Positions 9,697-18,295 of a DNA stretch of 64,000 nt are shown here, in pieces. The first letter of the stretch is position 1; each line of letters opens with the position of its first letter. The notes below the pieces were generated by a model. It did no database searches and was not told the DNA's origin. It was given only the letters and a program-made list of their open reading frames with translations. A program made the position numbers and the translations under genes. This DNA comes from an uncultured Oceanobacter sp. Its GTDB lineage: Bacteria > Pseudomonadota > Gammaproteobacteria > Pseudomonadales > Oceanobacteraceae. The stretch covers positions 1-64,000 of the forward strand of contig CAJXTI010000004.1 in NCBI GenBank assembly GCA_913061185.1, in the 5' to 3' direction.

Positions 9697-10626
9697 ATGC
9701 AGAATTTCAGTTGGATACGTCGGGTCAAACTGCAGCAGCTGCGCGCCGTGCTGGCACTGGCGGAAAGTCCCAGTCTGGTGCGAGCGTCGGAAAGCCTGAA
9801 TCTTAGTCAGCCAGCCGTCAGCAAAATACTGCGCGAGCTGGAAACCGACCTGGGTGTGGAGCTGTTTACCCGCACCAGCCGTGGCAGTCACACGACCCCG
9901 ATGGGCGATATGCTGGTCGAACGTGTACGGGTTATTTTTTCCCAGCTGGAGCGTGTGGCTCAGGAAATTCATGATCTTAATGAGGGACTGAGTGGCCATG
10001 TGGTGGTGGGGGTGCTGCCAGCGGGCGGCGCGGATTTTTTACCTCGGGCGCTGGCGAGCCTCTACCGCGCCTATCCCGGCATCCGGGTGACAGTAATTGA
10101 AGGCACCTACGACCACCTGATTCCCCAACTTCAGCAAGGTGCTATCGAAATGATCGTCGGGCGTATTCCTGCCTACCGCTTTCGTGACGGTCTCGAAGTG
10201 GAGCCCTTGTACGAGGAGAATATTACCTTTGCCGTCTGTCCGCAGCACCCGCTGTTGTCCCGACCTGCCGTGGCTCTGAGTGATTTGTTGGAATGGCCCT
10301 GGATCATGCCGCTGGCTGATACCACCTTGCGACAAATGGTCGAAAGTGCTTTCCACGATGCCGGACTGGATTTGCCTGCCGCGCCGTGTGAGTCCATCTC
10401 GGTGATTACCAACCGGCGTCTGATTATGGAAACCGATTACATTGCCGCGTTTCCTACCCAGGTGATCCAAACCGATCTGGATACTGGCCTGTTGGCTGCT
10501 ATTCCGATTAGTCCGGCGAGATCCTTTGGGGCGGTGGGTATCAGCCAGGTAAAAGAGCGACCACTGTCGCATGCGGCCTTGCGTCTGGTCGATCAGCTGC
10601 GGGCAACGGCCCGGCGTTATGAATAA
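9697..10626 (+). CDS. LysR-family transcriptional regulator (PcaQ/GbpR-like)
   Basis: A 310-residue LysR protein with an N-terminal winged helix-turn-helix (about residues 9-68) containing LNLSQPAVSKILRELETDLG and VELFTRTSRG, and a C-terminal periplasmic-binding-protein-like ligand domain beginning near GHVVVGVLPAGG. The body resembles the PcaQ/GbpR branch, which often governs aromatic-acid or sugar-acid genes. ATG 9697 puts the family sequence at the right distance, and upstream in-frame codons add unrelated residues. It lies ahead of, and on the same strand as, the extradiol/aldolase/TRAP genes and is the likely regulator of that group, although a divergent arrangement is more usual. The inducer is unknown. 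Confidence 0.85.
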   Translation: MQNFSWIRRVKLQQLRAVLALAESPSLVRASESLNLSQPAVSKILRELETDLGVELFTRTSRGSHTTPMGDMLVERVRVIFSQLERVAQEIHDLNEGLSGHVVVGVLPAGGADFLPRALASLYRAYPGIRVTVIEGTYDHLIPQLQQGAIEMIVGRIPAYRFRDGLEVEPLYEENITFAVCPQHPLLSRPAVALSDLLEWPWIMPLADTTLRQMVESAFHDAGLDLPAAPCESISVITNRRLIMETDYIAAFPTQVIQTDLDTGLLAAIPISPARSFGAVGISQVKERPLSHAALRLVDQLRATARRYE

Positions 10627-10831
10627 CACCGCAGGATGGAGATGACGATAAGCAGGCAGGCGTTACTGGTTGAATTCAGGGAGATAGTTACTCTGGTTAT
10701 GGCGGGGAGCCTATTATTCATTACCAGCAATAGGGAGGGTGTAATACATTAAATCCATAACGTGAACACAGGTTCTGCCCAGCGCTGAAACCCGTGCACG
10801 ACACACAATAAAAATAAGCAGGAGTTTGACG

Positions 10832-11686
10832 ATGTCTGATATTACCGACGTTCGTTACGTCCGTTTTGGTACCCGTAATTTGCCCGCTGCAATCGATTTT
10901 GCCACCCGTATTGTCGGTCTCGAACTGGTGCGCCAGGAACATGGCAGTGCTTACTTTCGCTCCGATGATCGTGATCATACGCTGTGTTATTTCGAAGGCG
11001 ACCCCGGCGATCATACGCTCGGTTTTGAAGTCAGCGACGTCAGCCAACTGGATTGTGCCGCTGCGGAACTGGAGCAGGATGGCTTGCTGGTGCGGTTTGG
11101 AACGCAAGACGAGTGTGAGCAGCGTTATGTCCATTCCTTTCTGACCTTTCATGATCATACCGGCAATAAAATCGAGCTGGTTTGGCGTCCTCATGCCAGT
11201 GGCCGCCGTTATTTCCCTTCACGGGATGCCGGGATTACCGGCTTTAGTCATGTCGGTTTGTGTTCGAAAGATCCGGCCCGTGATGAACAGTTCTGGACCA
11301 AGGTTTTTAATGCTCGGGTGAGTGACTGGATCGGGCCATCGGCACTGTTACGGCTGGACGCCATTCACCATCGGTTGGCCTTGTTTCCGACCAATCGATC
11401 CGGTGTTCAGCATATTAACCATCAGGTTGATAGTATCGATGACATCATGCGCTCCTGGTACTTCTTGCAAGAGCAGGGTGTAAAAGTAGTGTTTGGGCCA
11501 GGTCGTCACCCGACATCGGGTGCCCGCTTCCTCTACTTTGAGGGGCCGGAAGGCATGGTCTATGAATATTCCTGCGGGGTATCCGAGGTTGATGAAGCGA
11601 CCCATCGGCCTCGTCAGTTTCCACTGGAACCGTCCGGGTTCTGCATGTGGGGTTCAAAGCCGGATATTCCTGAGTTCAAGAGTTAA
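10832..11686 (+). CDS. VOC-family extradiol-dioxygenase-like protein
   Basis: This 284-residue protein has two vicinal-oxygen-chelate modules (about 5-115 and 135-260), the build of type I extradiol ring-cleavage dioxygenases. The three metal ligands of that family can be placed: His in GFSHVGL, His in VQHINHQV and Glu in MVYEYS. A mononuclear Fe(II) or Mn(II) site is therefore plausible, with cleavage of a catechol-like substrate. Start 10832 follows CAGGAG; a TTG two codons earlier is the only other option. It heads a run with the aldolase-like protein and TRAP transporter. The substrate cannot be assigned, and an isomerase or hydrolase role within the VOC superfamily is possible. Confidence 0.78.
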   Translation: MSDITDVRYVRFGTRNLPAAIDFATRIVGLELVRQEHGSAYFRSDDRDHTLCYFEGDPGDHTLGFEVSDVSQLDCAAAELEQDGLLVRFGTQDECEQRYVHSFLTFHDHTGNKIELVWRPHASGRRYFPSRDAGITGFSHVGLCSKDPARDEQFWTKVFNARVSDWIGPSALLRLDAIHHRLALFPTNRSGVQHINHQVDSIDDIMRSWYFLQEQGVKVVFGPGRHPTSGARFLYFEGPEGMVYEYSCGVSEVDEATHRPRQFPLEPSGFCMWGSKPDIPEFKS

Positions 11687-11724
11687 GCCGGGCACACACA
11701 GCCCCCGATCACGAGATCTGATTT

Positions 11725-12426
11725 ATGACGACACATCCTCACCCTCTGGAGGAGAGCATTCTTGTGCCTGCTGCCAGCCAAATCCTGGTTCGCCGTGCGG
11801 CGCGTGCACTGGATCGCCATGGTCTGGTGCACGCCTATGGCCATTGCAGTACTCGCCTCAGTACCACACATTTTCTGGTGTGCGCACCCAAGCCGCTGGG
11901 CACTATCGGGCCACAGGATACTGGCACTGTGGTGTCTATCGACGGTGATTTGCCTGAGCATGTGTTAGGTGAAGTCCGTATCCACCGTGAAATTTATCGC
12001 CGCCGCCCGGAAGTGAATGGCGTGGTTCGCAGTATGCCGCCATCAGCGATGTCGCTGTCGGCATTGGGGCGAACGCCTCGAGCCTTGCACGGTATGGGCA
12101 GTTACTTTGCCCCTTGTCCGGAACTCTGGGATGACCCACAACTGATTCGGTCTGACGAGGCGGCCAATGCCCTGGCAGATCAGCTTGGTGACGGCAGTGC
12201 CATTGTGATGCGTGGCAACGGCGTGGTCACGGCCGCCATCTCGCTCGAAGAGGCTGTTTCATTAACCTGGTATCTCAATGATGCCGCCCGGGTAGAGCTG
12301 GATTGCTTGTCGATGGCGCAGGCGGTGCGGGAGTTGAGCCTGGCGGAAGCACACCAGCGAGCGACCCGAAGCGGGCGTATTTTTGAACGTATGTGGGATT
12401 ACCTGAGCTGGGGAGACCCGGAATGA
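11725..12426 (+). CDS. Class II aldolase/adducin-family protein with altered metal site
   Basis: A 233-residue protein of the fuculose-aldolase/adducin fold: HGLVHAYGHCSTRL near residue 32, GEVRIHREIYRRRPEVNGVV near 82 and a C-terminal helix after LEEAVSLTWYLND. The family normally holds Zn with an HxH pair and a later His. Aligned by eye, these places read Arg102 and Met104 (VVRSMPPSAM) and Asn165 (MRGNGVV), so the classical site appears lost. The protein may use other ligands, another chemistry or no metal. It sits between the extradiol-like gene and the TRAP permease. Its terminal ATGA overlaps a possible early start of the next gene. Confidence 0.72.
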   Translation: MTTHPHPLEESILVPAASQILVRRAARALDRHGLVHAYGHCSTRLSTTHFLVCAPKPLGTIGPQDTGTVVSIDGDLPEHVLGEVRIHREIYRRRPEVNGVVRSMPPSAMSLSALGRTPRALHGMGSYFAPCPELWDDPQLIRSDEAANALADQLGDGSAIVMRGNGVVTAAISLEEAVSLTWYLNDAARVELDCLSMAQAVRELSLAEAHQRATRSGRIFERMWDYLSWGDPE

Positions 12427-12518
12427 ATCCGCTGGCATCGAGCCTGGCTGCCACTGCTGTTGTCGAAACAGCCACAAAGACACGTGGCGTTAACACTGAC
12501 CCAACAGGAGTACTGATC

Positions 12519-13139
12519 ATGTTGTCAAAATGGAGTGTCCGGCTGGCTCGGCTAGAGCTGGCGGCAGCCGGTGTGATGCTCACTCTGGTGCTGGGTTTGT
12601 TATTGCTCAATATTGTTACGCGGGCGCTTGGTCAGGCGTTGTTCTGGGTGGATGAAGCTGCAGTACTGGCGATGGTATGGATGGCTTTTCTGGCCAGTGC
12701 CGCCAGTTTGCATAATGGCACCAATATCGCCATGACCTTGCTGGTTGAGCGTTTGCCAGCCCCCCTGGCACGGCTGATGGACGTCCTGGTGACTTGCATC
12801 CTGCTGGTGTTTATCGGCCTGTTGCTGCTGATGCTATGGCGCTGGTTCGACCCTCTGACCCTGTGGCAAATGGATGGCGATTTGGCTGCCTATTCTGCGA
12901 CGACGTTCAATTTTATCTATGAAGAACCGACGATGACGCTGGGGCTTCGCAAGGTCTGGTTCTGGCTGGTTCTGCCTCTGTTTGCGATGGGTTCCGCATT
13001 GCACCTCGGGGTTCGACTGGTCACCAGTCTGCAGGCTTTGAGGTCGACCGGCAATACGCAAGGTACGACCGCTGCTGCGTTCACAGGTACTTCTGCTGCA
13101 ACGGGTGATACGACAGTAAAAGGAGAAAAACCATGGTGA
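12519..13139 (+). CDS. TRAP transporter small permease (DctQ family)
   Basis: The small membrane subunit of a tripartite ATP-independent periplasmic transporter. About four hydrophobic helices are visible, with FWVDEAAVLAMVWMAFLAS and HNGTNIAMTLLVERLP typical of DctQ proteins. Start 12519 has AACAGGAG eight bases upstream and gives 206 residues. An in-frame ATG at 12423 overlaps the previous stop (ATGA) and would add a 32-residue polar leader. The last 30 residues are Thr/Ala-rich and unusual for the family. The gene overlaps dctM by 7 bases. Confidence 0.88.
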   Translation: MLSKWSVRLARLELAAAGVMLTLVLGLLLLNIVTRALGQALFWVDEAAVLAMVWMAFLASAASLHNGTNIAMTLLVERLPAPLARLMDVLVTCILLVFIGLLLLMLWRWFDPLTLWQMDGDLAAYSATTFNFIYEEPTMTLGLRKVWFWLVLPLFAMGSALHLGVRLVTSLQALRSTGNTQGTTAAAFTGTSAATGDTTVKGEKPW

Positions 13140-14392
13140 TTTCCGGCTTTTTTATACTGTTGGTTATTGGTGTACCGATTGCCTTTCTGTTGGCGATGAC
13201 AGCACTGCTCTATATCTATAGCAGCGGTAACCTGGTACTGCTCAGCTCCTATCCCCAGCAGTTTTTTGGCGGCCTGGAAAACTACGGCTTGCTGGCGTTG
13301 CCGCTGTTTATTCTGGTCGGTGAGTGTATGAACGAAGGCGGGATCGCCCGGCGTTTGATGGCGCTGGCGATGGCACTGATTGGTTCGGTACGTGGCGGCC
13401 TCGCTTATGTGAACCTGCTGTCCAATATGATGATGGCATCCATTCTGGGGTCAACCGTGGCGCAGATCACCATTATGACCCGTGTTGCGGTGCCGGAAAT
13501 GGAAAGGGCTGGCTATCCCAAAGACATGGCGGTGGCTTTAACCGCAGCGGGTGGGCTGTTGGCACCGATTATTCCGCCATCCATGCTGTTCGTGATCTTC
13601 GGGGTCATTGCCCAGATTTCCATCGGCGACCTGTTTATCGCCGGCATCATACCGGGACTGTTGCTGGGGCTGGCATTTTTTGCCCTGCTTGGATGGATGG
13701 CTCGTCGCCACGATTTTCCCGCCAATCAGCGTATGAGCTGGCGTCAGCGTCTGGCATCGTTCCGTAACGGACTTGCCGCCGGGCTGGTGCCACTGGCGAT
13801 TATTGGCGGTATTTTATCCGGCCTGGCGACACCGACAGAATCCGCTGCGCTGGCGGTTGTAGTCGCGGTGTTGGTGGGTCGTTATGTATACGGCGAGTTT
13901 GAACTGGCCAACCTTTGGCCAGCACTGCTGCGCACTGCCCAAAGCTCCGCCATTGTGTTGCTGTTGATTGCTGCCGCACAGGTGTTCAGTTGGGTGATTA
14001 CCTTTGAAAACCTGCCCGGTCTTACAGCAGCATGGTTGCAGGATGTGTCTTCGTCACCACTGGTCTTTTTGTTGCTGGTGACCGGTTTGCTGTTGCTCAT
14101 CGGTATGATACTTGACCCGATTCCAGCGCTGATTCTGGTTGTGCCGGTATTGCTGCCGGTTGCGACCTCAGTGTATGGCATTAACCCGTTTCATTTTGGT
14201 GTCGTGGTTTGCCTGACGCTGGTGCTGGGTTTGCTGACACCACCGGTTGGATCAGCGCTGTTTACCGCTTCTGCCTTGTCCGGTGTCAAAGCCGAGCGTA
14301 TTGCCTGGCTATTGGGGCCTTATCTGGGTGCCATGTTGCTGGTTGTACTGCTGCTGGTGTTTTTCCCTTTCCTCGTTACGGCGCTGATCTAA
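13133..14392 (+). CDS. TRAP transporter large permease (DctM family)
   Basis: A 419-residue inner-membrane permease with about 12 hydrophobic segments, the usual DctM length. Typical sequence includes LPLFILVGECMNEGGIARRL, the loop GGLLAPIIPPSMLFVIFGV and a late LTPPVGSALF. It imports an organic acid together with Na+ or H+, using the binding protein encoded next. Its start overlaps the dctQ stop, so the two are translated together. The gene order Q-M-P, with the binding protein last, is a common variant. Confidence 0.93.
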   Translation: MVISGFFILLVIGVPIAFLLAMTALLYIYSSGNLVLLSSYPQQFFGGLENYGLLALPLFILVGECMNEGGIARRLMALAMALIGSVRGGLAYVNLLSNMMMASILGSTVAQITIMTRVAVPEMERAGYPKDMAVALTAAGGLLAPIIPPSMLFVIFGVIAQISIGDLFIAGIIPGLLLGLAFFALLGWMARRHDFPANQRMSWRQRLASFRNGLAAGLVPLAIIGGILSGLATPTESAALAVVVAVLVGRYVYGEFELANLWPALLRTAQSSAIVLLLIAAAQVFSWVITFENLPGLTAAWLQDVSSSPLVFLLLVTGLLLLIGMILDPIPALILVVPVLLPVATSVYGINPFHFGVVVCLTLVLGLLTPPVGSALFTASALSGVKAERIAWLLGPYLGAMLLVVLLLVFFPFLVTALI

Positions 14393-14501
14393 GCCAAATA
14401 ATGTATGAGTAGCGGGTCATCCCTGTTGCTCACCGCTGACCATGGTTTGGTCAAACCTCTCAAATAATAACAATGGCAGCTTGTCTGCCCAGGAGATACA
14501 G

Positions 14502-15470
14502 ATGAAAACAATCACGGGTTATCTATCCATGTTGCTGGTGGTGCTACTGCTACCGACAATAGCTTGTGCCGACACCTTGCGGCTGGGGTTGATTACTCCG
14601 CCCAGCCATCAGTGGACGCTGGCGGCCAAGGCGTTTGCTGACGATCTGGAAAAGAGCAGTGACGGCAAGCTCAAGGTACTGATTTTCCCATCCGGTCAAC
14701 TCGGCAACGAAGCCCAAATGCTGCAGCAGTTACAGACCGGTGCTCTGGATATGGCCTTTTTGACCGCCGGTGAAATGGCGAATCGTCGACCAGACTTCGC
14801 GGCCTTGTTTGCGCCGTACCTGGTGAATACACCGGAAGATGCCATGTTCCTGCTGCATGGGGAAACGGCAACCGGGATGCTGACCGAGCTGAAAACCCTG
14901 GGGCTGGTCGGGCTTGGTTATGGTATGGCCGGATTCCGCCAGATTGTGATGCGTAATGAAGTCCACAGCGTGGATGATCTGAAAGGTAAAAAAGTCCGTA
15001 CGATTCCAATTGAGCCTGAACGTGATTTCTGGACAAAAATTGGTGCGGCACCCACGCCGATTCCACTGCCAGGACTGTACGATGCTTTTGCCAATGGCCA
15101 GGTTGATGGCATGCAAATCGATTTTGAAGGCACCTGGAATGCCCGTTACCTGGATTATGCCGGTAGCGTCATTTACTCCTCGCATATGTTATTGCCTATG
15201 GTTGGGGTGGCATCAGGCAAACGCTGGAACGGTTTGTCCGTCGCCGACCGGCAGCTGATCAAGTCTCTTGTTGGCAAGCATCTGGATAAAGTGTTTTCGA
15301 TCTACTCCGATCTTGACCAAAGCTATCTGGATAAGATCAAAACGTCGAAGGTTCCGGTCACCAAGGTAGGTCGTGAGTTTTTTGGTGACGCGGTGGATCG
15401 CTGGTATCAGGAGTGGCGTGTCAAAGCTCCCGCGCTGAAGGCACTCGAAGCAGAAGCGGCGGCACTGTAG
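14502..15470 (+). CDS. TRAP transporter substrate-binding protein (DctP family)
   Basis: A 322-residue periplasmic protein with a clear signal peptide (MKTITGYLSMLLVVLLLPTIACA, cleavage before DTLRLG). It shows the DctP pattern: SSDGKLKVLIFPSGQLGN, then DLKGKKVRTIP with the Arg that usually binds the ligand carboxylate, and YDAFANGQVDGMQ. ATG 14502 follows AGGAGA; the in-frame ATG at 14442 would spoil the signal. About 110 bases separate it from dctM. The ligand is probably a carboxylate, and the neighbouring extradiol and aldolase genes suggest an aromatic acid or its breakdown product. Confidence 0.9.
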   Translation: MKTITGYLSMLLVVLLLPTIACADTLRLGLITPPSHQWTLAAKAFADDLEKSSDGKLKVLIFPSGQLGNEAQMLQQLQTGALDMAFLTAGEMANRRPDFAALFAPYLVNTPEDAMFLLHGETATGMLTELKTLGLVGLGYGMAGFRQIVMRNEVHSVDDLKGKKVRTIPIEPERDFWTKIGAAPTPIPLPGLYDAFANGQVDGMQIDFEGTWNARYLDYAGSVIYSSHMLLPMVGVASGKRWNGLSVADRQLIKSLVGKHLDKVFSIYSDLDQSYLDKIKTSKVPVTKVGREFFGDAVDRWYQEWRVKAPALKALEAEAAAL

Positions 15471-15504
15471 GGTGCTGCTGGATGCAAGGACGCTGTATTA
15501 AAAC

Positions 15505-15524
15505 AAACGCCCGTCTGGGCGTTT
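15505..15524. terminator. Bidirectional terminator between dctP and rnfH
   Basis: AAACGCCC-GTCT-GGGCGTTT is a perfect 8-bp stem. The A-rich left and T-rich right arms let it serve both converging transcripts. It overlaps the stop codon of rnfH. Confidence 0.85.
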
Positions 15525-15783
15525 AGTCATCATCCTCATCATCCTCATCCAGATTACGGGTAATCGGACGATACACTTCAACGCGATCACCGTGTTTTAA
15601 CGGAGTATCGGGTTTGGCAAGCTTGCCAAAAATGCCGACGCGCTGCTGGTCGAGATCGATGTCGGGGTAGTTGTTCAGCAAGCCGGATTGGGCGACCGCT
15701 TCGGCCAGCAGACAGGGCTCTTCGACGTCGAGTTCAATCCAGGGCTGGTCGTTGCCAATGGCGTAAATAACGCTGATGTGCAT
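15523..15783 (-). CDS. rnfH: RnfH family protein
   Basis: An 86-residue ubiquitin-like-fold protein (RnfH/UPF0125) beginning MHISVIYAIGNDQPWIELDV, with the conserved RVGIFGKLAKPDTPLKHGDRVEVYRP. It ends in an acidic tail of Asp and Glu. The ATG at 15783 has GAAGGAA upstream; a TTG five codons earlier is not needed. It is the last gene of the rnf operon, as in several diazotrophs, but it is not a membrane subunit and its job in Rnf is unsettled. The gene shares its 3' end with a bidirectional terminator. Confidence 0.88.
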   Translation of the reverse strand: MHISVIYAIGNDQPWIELDVEEPCLLAEAVAQSGLLNNYPDIDLDQQRVGIFGKLAKPDTPLKHGDRVEVYRPITRNLDEDDEDDD

Positions 15784-15838
15784 GGCGTGTTCCTTCAATA
15801 TTTAATCCGGCTTTTGGCGTTACGTTGGTTTGGGTAAC

Positions 15839-16516
15839 TCAGCAGTGGCTCTGGATCGTGACCAGTCCATTGTTCGTGGAGGCTGGCAGGCGACGGTCTA
15901 TCATGCGTTTGATCACGATCAGAAACCCCAGCGCCATAAAGGCACCCGGTGGCAATATCGCCAGCAGGATACCGGAGTAGTGGGGAATAACTTCTGTCTC
16001 CAGCCAGGCAAAGTGGCTGCCGAGCAACAGTGAGGCATTGGCGAACAGGGTGCCGGTGCCGAGTATTTCGCGCATGGCACCAACCGCAACCAGTACCCAG
16101 GTAAAGCCCAGTCCCATGGAGAGGGCATCGGCCGCTGCCAGAGCCACCGGCTGTTTGCTGGCGAAACTTTCGGCGCGACCGAAGATGGCACAGTTGGTCA
16201 CAATCAGGGCGATAAATAATCCGAGCACCTTGTACAGATCGTGGAGAAAGGCGTTGATGGCCATATCCACCATGGTCACAACGGTGGCGATCAATACAAT
16301 TAATACCGGTATCCGTACTTGCGGGCTGATCACGCCGCGTACCGCTGAAATCATGATGTTAGTCAGCAGCAGCACGGCGAGGGAGGCGATCCCCATACCG
16401 AGGCCGTTGGTAGCGCTGGTAGTGACGGCCAGTAGCGGGCAGAGGGCAAGCATCTGCCCCATGGCAACGTTGTTGTCCCACATGCCTTCACGAAAAATCT
16501 GCCGATAATGGTTCAT
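15839..16516 (-). CDS. rnfE: Electron transport complex subunit RnfE
   Basis: An integral membrane subunit of the Rnf ferredoxin:NAD+ oxidoreductase. The 225 residues carry about six helices and the family segments [43 protein letters not shown] and REILGTG. The paired Cys-containing half-helices shared with RnfA are present (ALCPLLAV and TNCAIFGRA) and are expected to hold a buried iron-sulfur site. It lies 24 bases after rnfG. In a nif setting, Rnf would run in reverse, using the ion gradient to make reduced ferredoxin for nitrogenase. Confidence 0.95.
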   Translation of the reverse strand: MNHYRQIFREGMWDNNVAMGQMLALCPLLAVTTSATNGLGMGIASLAVLLLTNIMISAVRGVISPQVRIPVLIVLIATVVTMVDMAINAFLHDLYKVLGLFIALIVTNCAIFGRAESFASKQPVALAAADALSMGLGFTWVLVAVGAMREILGTGTLFANASLLLGSHFAWLETEVIPHYSGILLAILPPGAFMALGFLIVIKRMIDRRLPASTNNGLVTIQSHC

Positions 16517-16540
16517 ATCATGCTCTCCTGTTCATTGCCG

Positions 16541-17185
16541 TCATGACGCTGGCTGTTGTTGACGCCACTGGTTGAGTAGCAGCAAGCCCTGATGCACGCC
16601 TTTAACCACGGCTCTGGGGGTAATGGTGGCACCGGTAAACTGGTCGAAGTGGCCACCGTCCTTTTGTACGGCCCATTGCTGTTCCGAGGTATTGGCGAGA
16701 GATTTGCCGTCAAAGCCGGTGATCCAGTCGCTTTTGGGGCGTTCGATCTTGTCGGCCAGCCCCGGAGTTTCCTTATGGCTGATGATACGGACGCCCAACA
16801 GCTCGCCCTCCGGTGTGGTGGCCAGAATCATGTCGATGATACCGCCCCAGCCAGCAATGCTGAGCTGCAGTGCCAGAGCCGTGATTTCGCCGTTCCGCCG
16901 CGCCAGCATCAGTGTGGCCGGGCCGTCCAGCGCCGGGCTGGAAAGCTGCGCGGTATCACTGAGCGGGTCATTGTCGTAATAACTCTGTGGCAGCACCTGC
17001 GCCAGCATGGCGAGTTTGTCCGCTATCTGGTGGTCTGCGATCGACTGCTGGGTGCCCAGGTTACCGACCACCAGCAGCAGGCTGACGATGGCGCAGGCTC
17101 CACCCAGTAACAGTGCCTGATACAGTGGCTGGTCGCGCCAGGACGGCTGCGGTTGTTTTATCGGCTGCTCGAGTGGTTGTTCCAT
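16541..17185 (-). CDS. rnfG: Electron transport complex subunit RnfG (flavoprotein)
   Basis: A 214-residue subunit with one N-terminal membrane helix (about 25-45) and a periplasmic FMN-binding domain. FTGATITPRAVVKGVHQGL contains the Thr that receives covalent FMN in this family. LLGVRIISHKETPGLADKIE is the other conserved block. The ATG at 17185 is one base after the rnfD stop. A longer frame upstream would read into rnfD and is rejected. Confidence 0.94.
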   Translation of the reverse strand: MEQPLEQPIKQPQPSWRDQPLYQALLLGGACAIVSLLLVVGNLGTQQSIADHQIADKLAMLAQVLPQSYYDNDPLSDTAQLSSPALDGPATLMLARRNGEITALALQLSIAGWGGIIDMILATTPEGELLGVRIISHKETPGLADKIERPKSDWITGFDGKSLANTSEQQWAVQKDGGHFDQFTGATITPRAVVKGVHQGLLLLNQWRQQQPAS

Positions 17186-17186
17186 G

Positions 17187-18293
17187 TCATACCACCTTGC
17201 GCTGTGCCGGTACGTGTTTGATGGCGTCGCCAGAGCGGCGGCGGCCATAAGCTCGGGGTTTGGTCACGCGGTCGATCAGTGGCGCTAACGCGTTCATCAG
17301 CAGAATGGAAAAGGCAACGGCTTCCGGGAAGCCACCCCAACTGCGAATAGCAAACAGCAGGACGCCGCAACCGGCTCCGAAGATCAGCTTGCCGACGGGT
17401 GTTGAAGGTGAGGTAACGTAGTCCGTAGCGTAGAAAAACGCCCCGATTATGACGCCGCCAGAAGTGAGGTGGAACAGCGCTCCGGCGTAGGCTTGCGGGT
17501 TACTGAGCTGTCCGAGCCAGGCCAAAAAAGCCAGCGAACCCAGCATGGATACCGGAATATGCCAGCTGATGGTTCGGGTAATCAACAACCACAGGCCGCC
17601 CAATAGCACCAGCAGTTCAGAGGTTTCCCCCAGACTGCCACGGGTAAAGCCAAAAAAGGCATCGTAGAGGGAAAAGTTTTGGCTGAGCATGGCCTCCAGG
17701 TCGGCACCTCCGGCAGCAGCAGCCTTGCTGGCCCCCAGCCAGGTGGCACCTGTGATACCGTCTGCAGCATCACTCATCCAGGGTTGACCAGCAAAGATAA
17801 TACCAAACGCATCGGCCAGCCCCGGCGCATTAGCACTGTCGATAGGCATCACGTTCACCCAAGTGGTGAGCTGTACCGGGAAGGAAATCAGCAAGGCGAT
17901 ACGTGCCAGCAGGGCCGGGTTAAAGACGTTCTGGCCAATACCACCATAAATCTGTTTGCCGATGGTAATGGCAAAAAAAGCACCACCGACACCAATCCAC
18001 CAGGGTGCCCAGGGTGGCAGAGTCAGCGCCAGCAACCAGCCAGTGAGCAGGGCCGAGCCATCCCCGAGTCGACTTAACGGCTGTTGTTGCAAATACAGAC
18101 AGGCCAGCTCGGTCAGGATGGCAGCCAGACAAGTGGTGACAAATAGCACCAACGCTGGCCAGCCAAAGCAGTAAAATCCCCATAAACTAACGGGCGTCAG
18201 TGCCAGGCACACGCGCAGCATGATGCGATCAATACTGGAGCGGTCATGGGCATGAGGTGAAGCAGTGGGGTTGTACTGGACGTCGGCTGTCAT
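17187..18293 (-). CDS. rnfD: Electron transport complex subunit RnfD
   Basis: A 368-residue polytopic membrane subunit with about ten helices. DGITGATWLGASKA contains the SGAT-like motif where FMN is bound covalently. IGKQIYGGIGQNVFNPALLARI and a late FFYATDYVTSPSTPVGKL with GCGVLLFAIRSWGGFPEAVAF are standard RnfD/NqrB segments. It starts 2 bases after rnfC and ends 1 base before rnfG, so translation is coupled along the operon. Confidence 0.95.
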   Translation of the reverse strand: MTADVQYNPTASPHAHDRSSIDRIMLRVCLALTPVSLWGFYCFGWPALVLFVTTCLAAILTELACLYLQQQPLSRLGDGSALLTGWLLALTLPPWAPWWIGVGGAFFAITIGKQIYGGIGQNVFNPALLARIALLISFPVQLTTWVNVMPIDSANAPGLADAFGIIFAGQPWMSDAADGITGATWLGASKAAAAGGADLEAMLSQNFSLYDAFFGFTRGSLGETSELLVLLGGLWLLITRTISWHIPVSMLGSLAFLAWLGQLSNPQAYAGALFHLTSGGVIIGAFFYATDYVTSPSTPVGKLIFGAGCGVLLFAIRSWGGFPEAVAFSILLMNALAPLIDRVTKPRAYGRRRSGDAIKHVPAQRKVV

Positions 18294-18295
18294 GG

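Noticed and set aside
9507-9806. Open frame of 99 codons upstream of and overlapping the LysR gene
   Set aside because: Low-complexity composition, no ribosome site, and it runs into the LysR gene in another frame.
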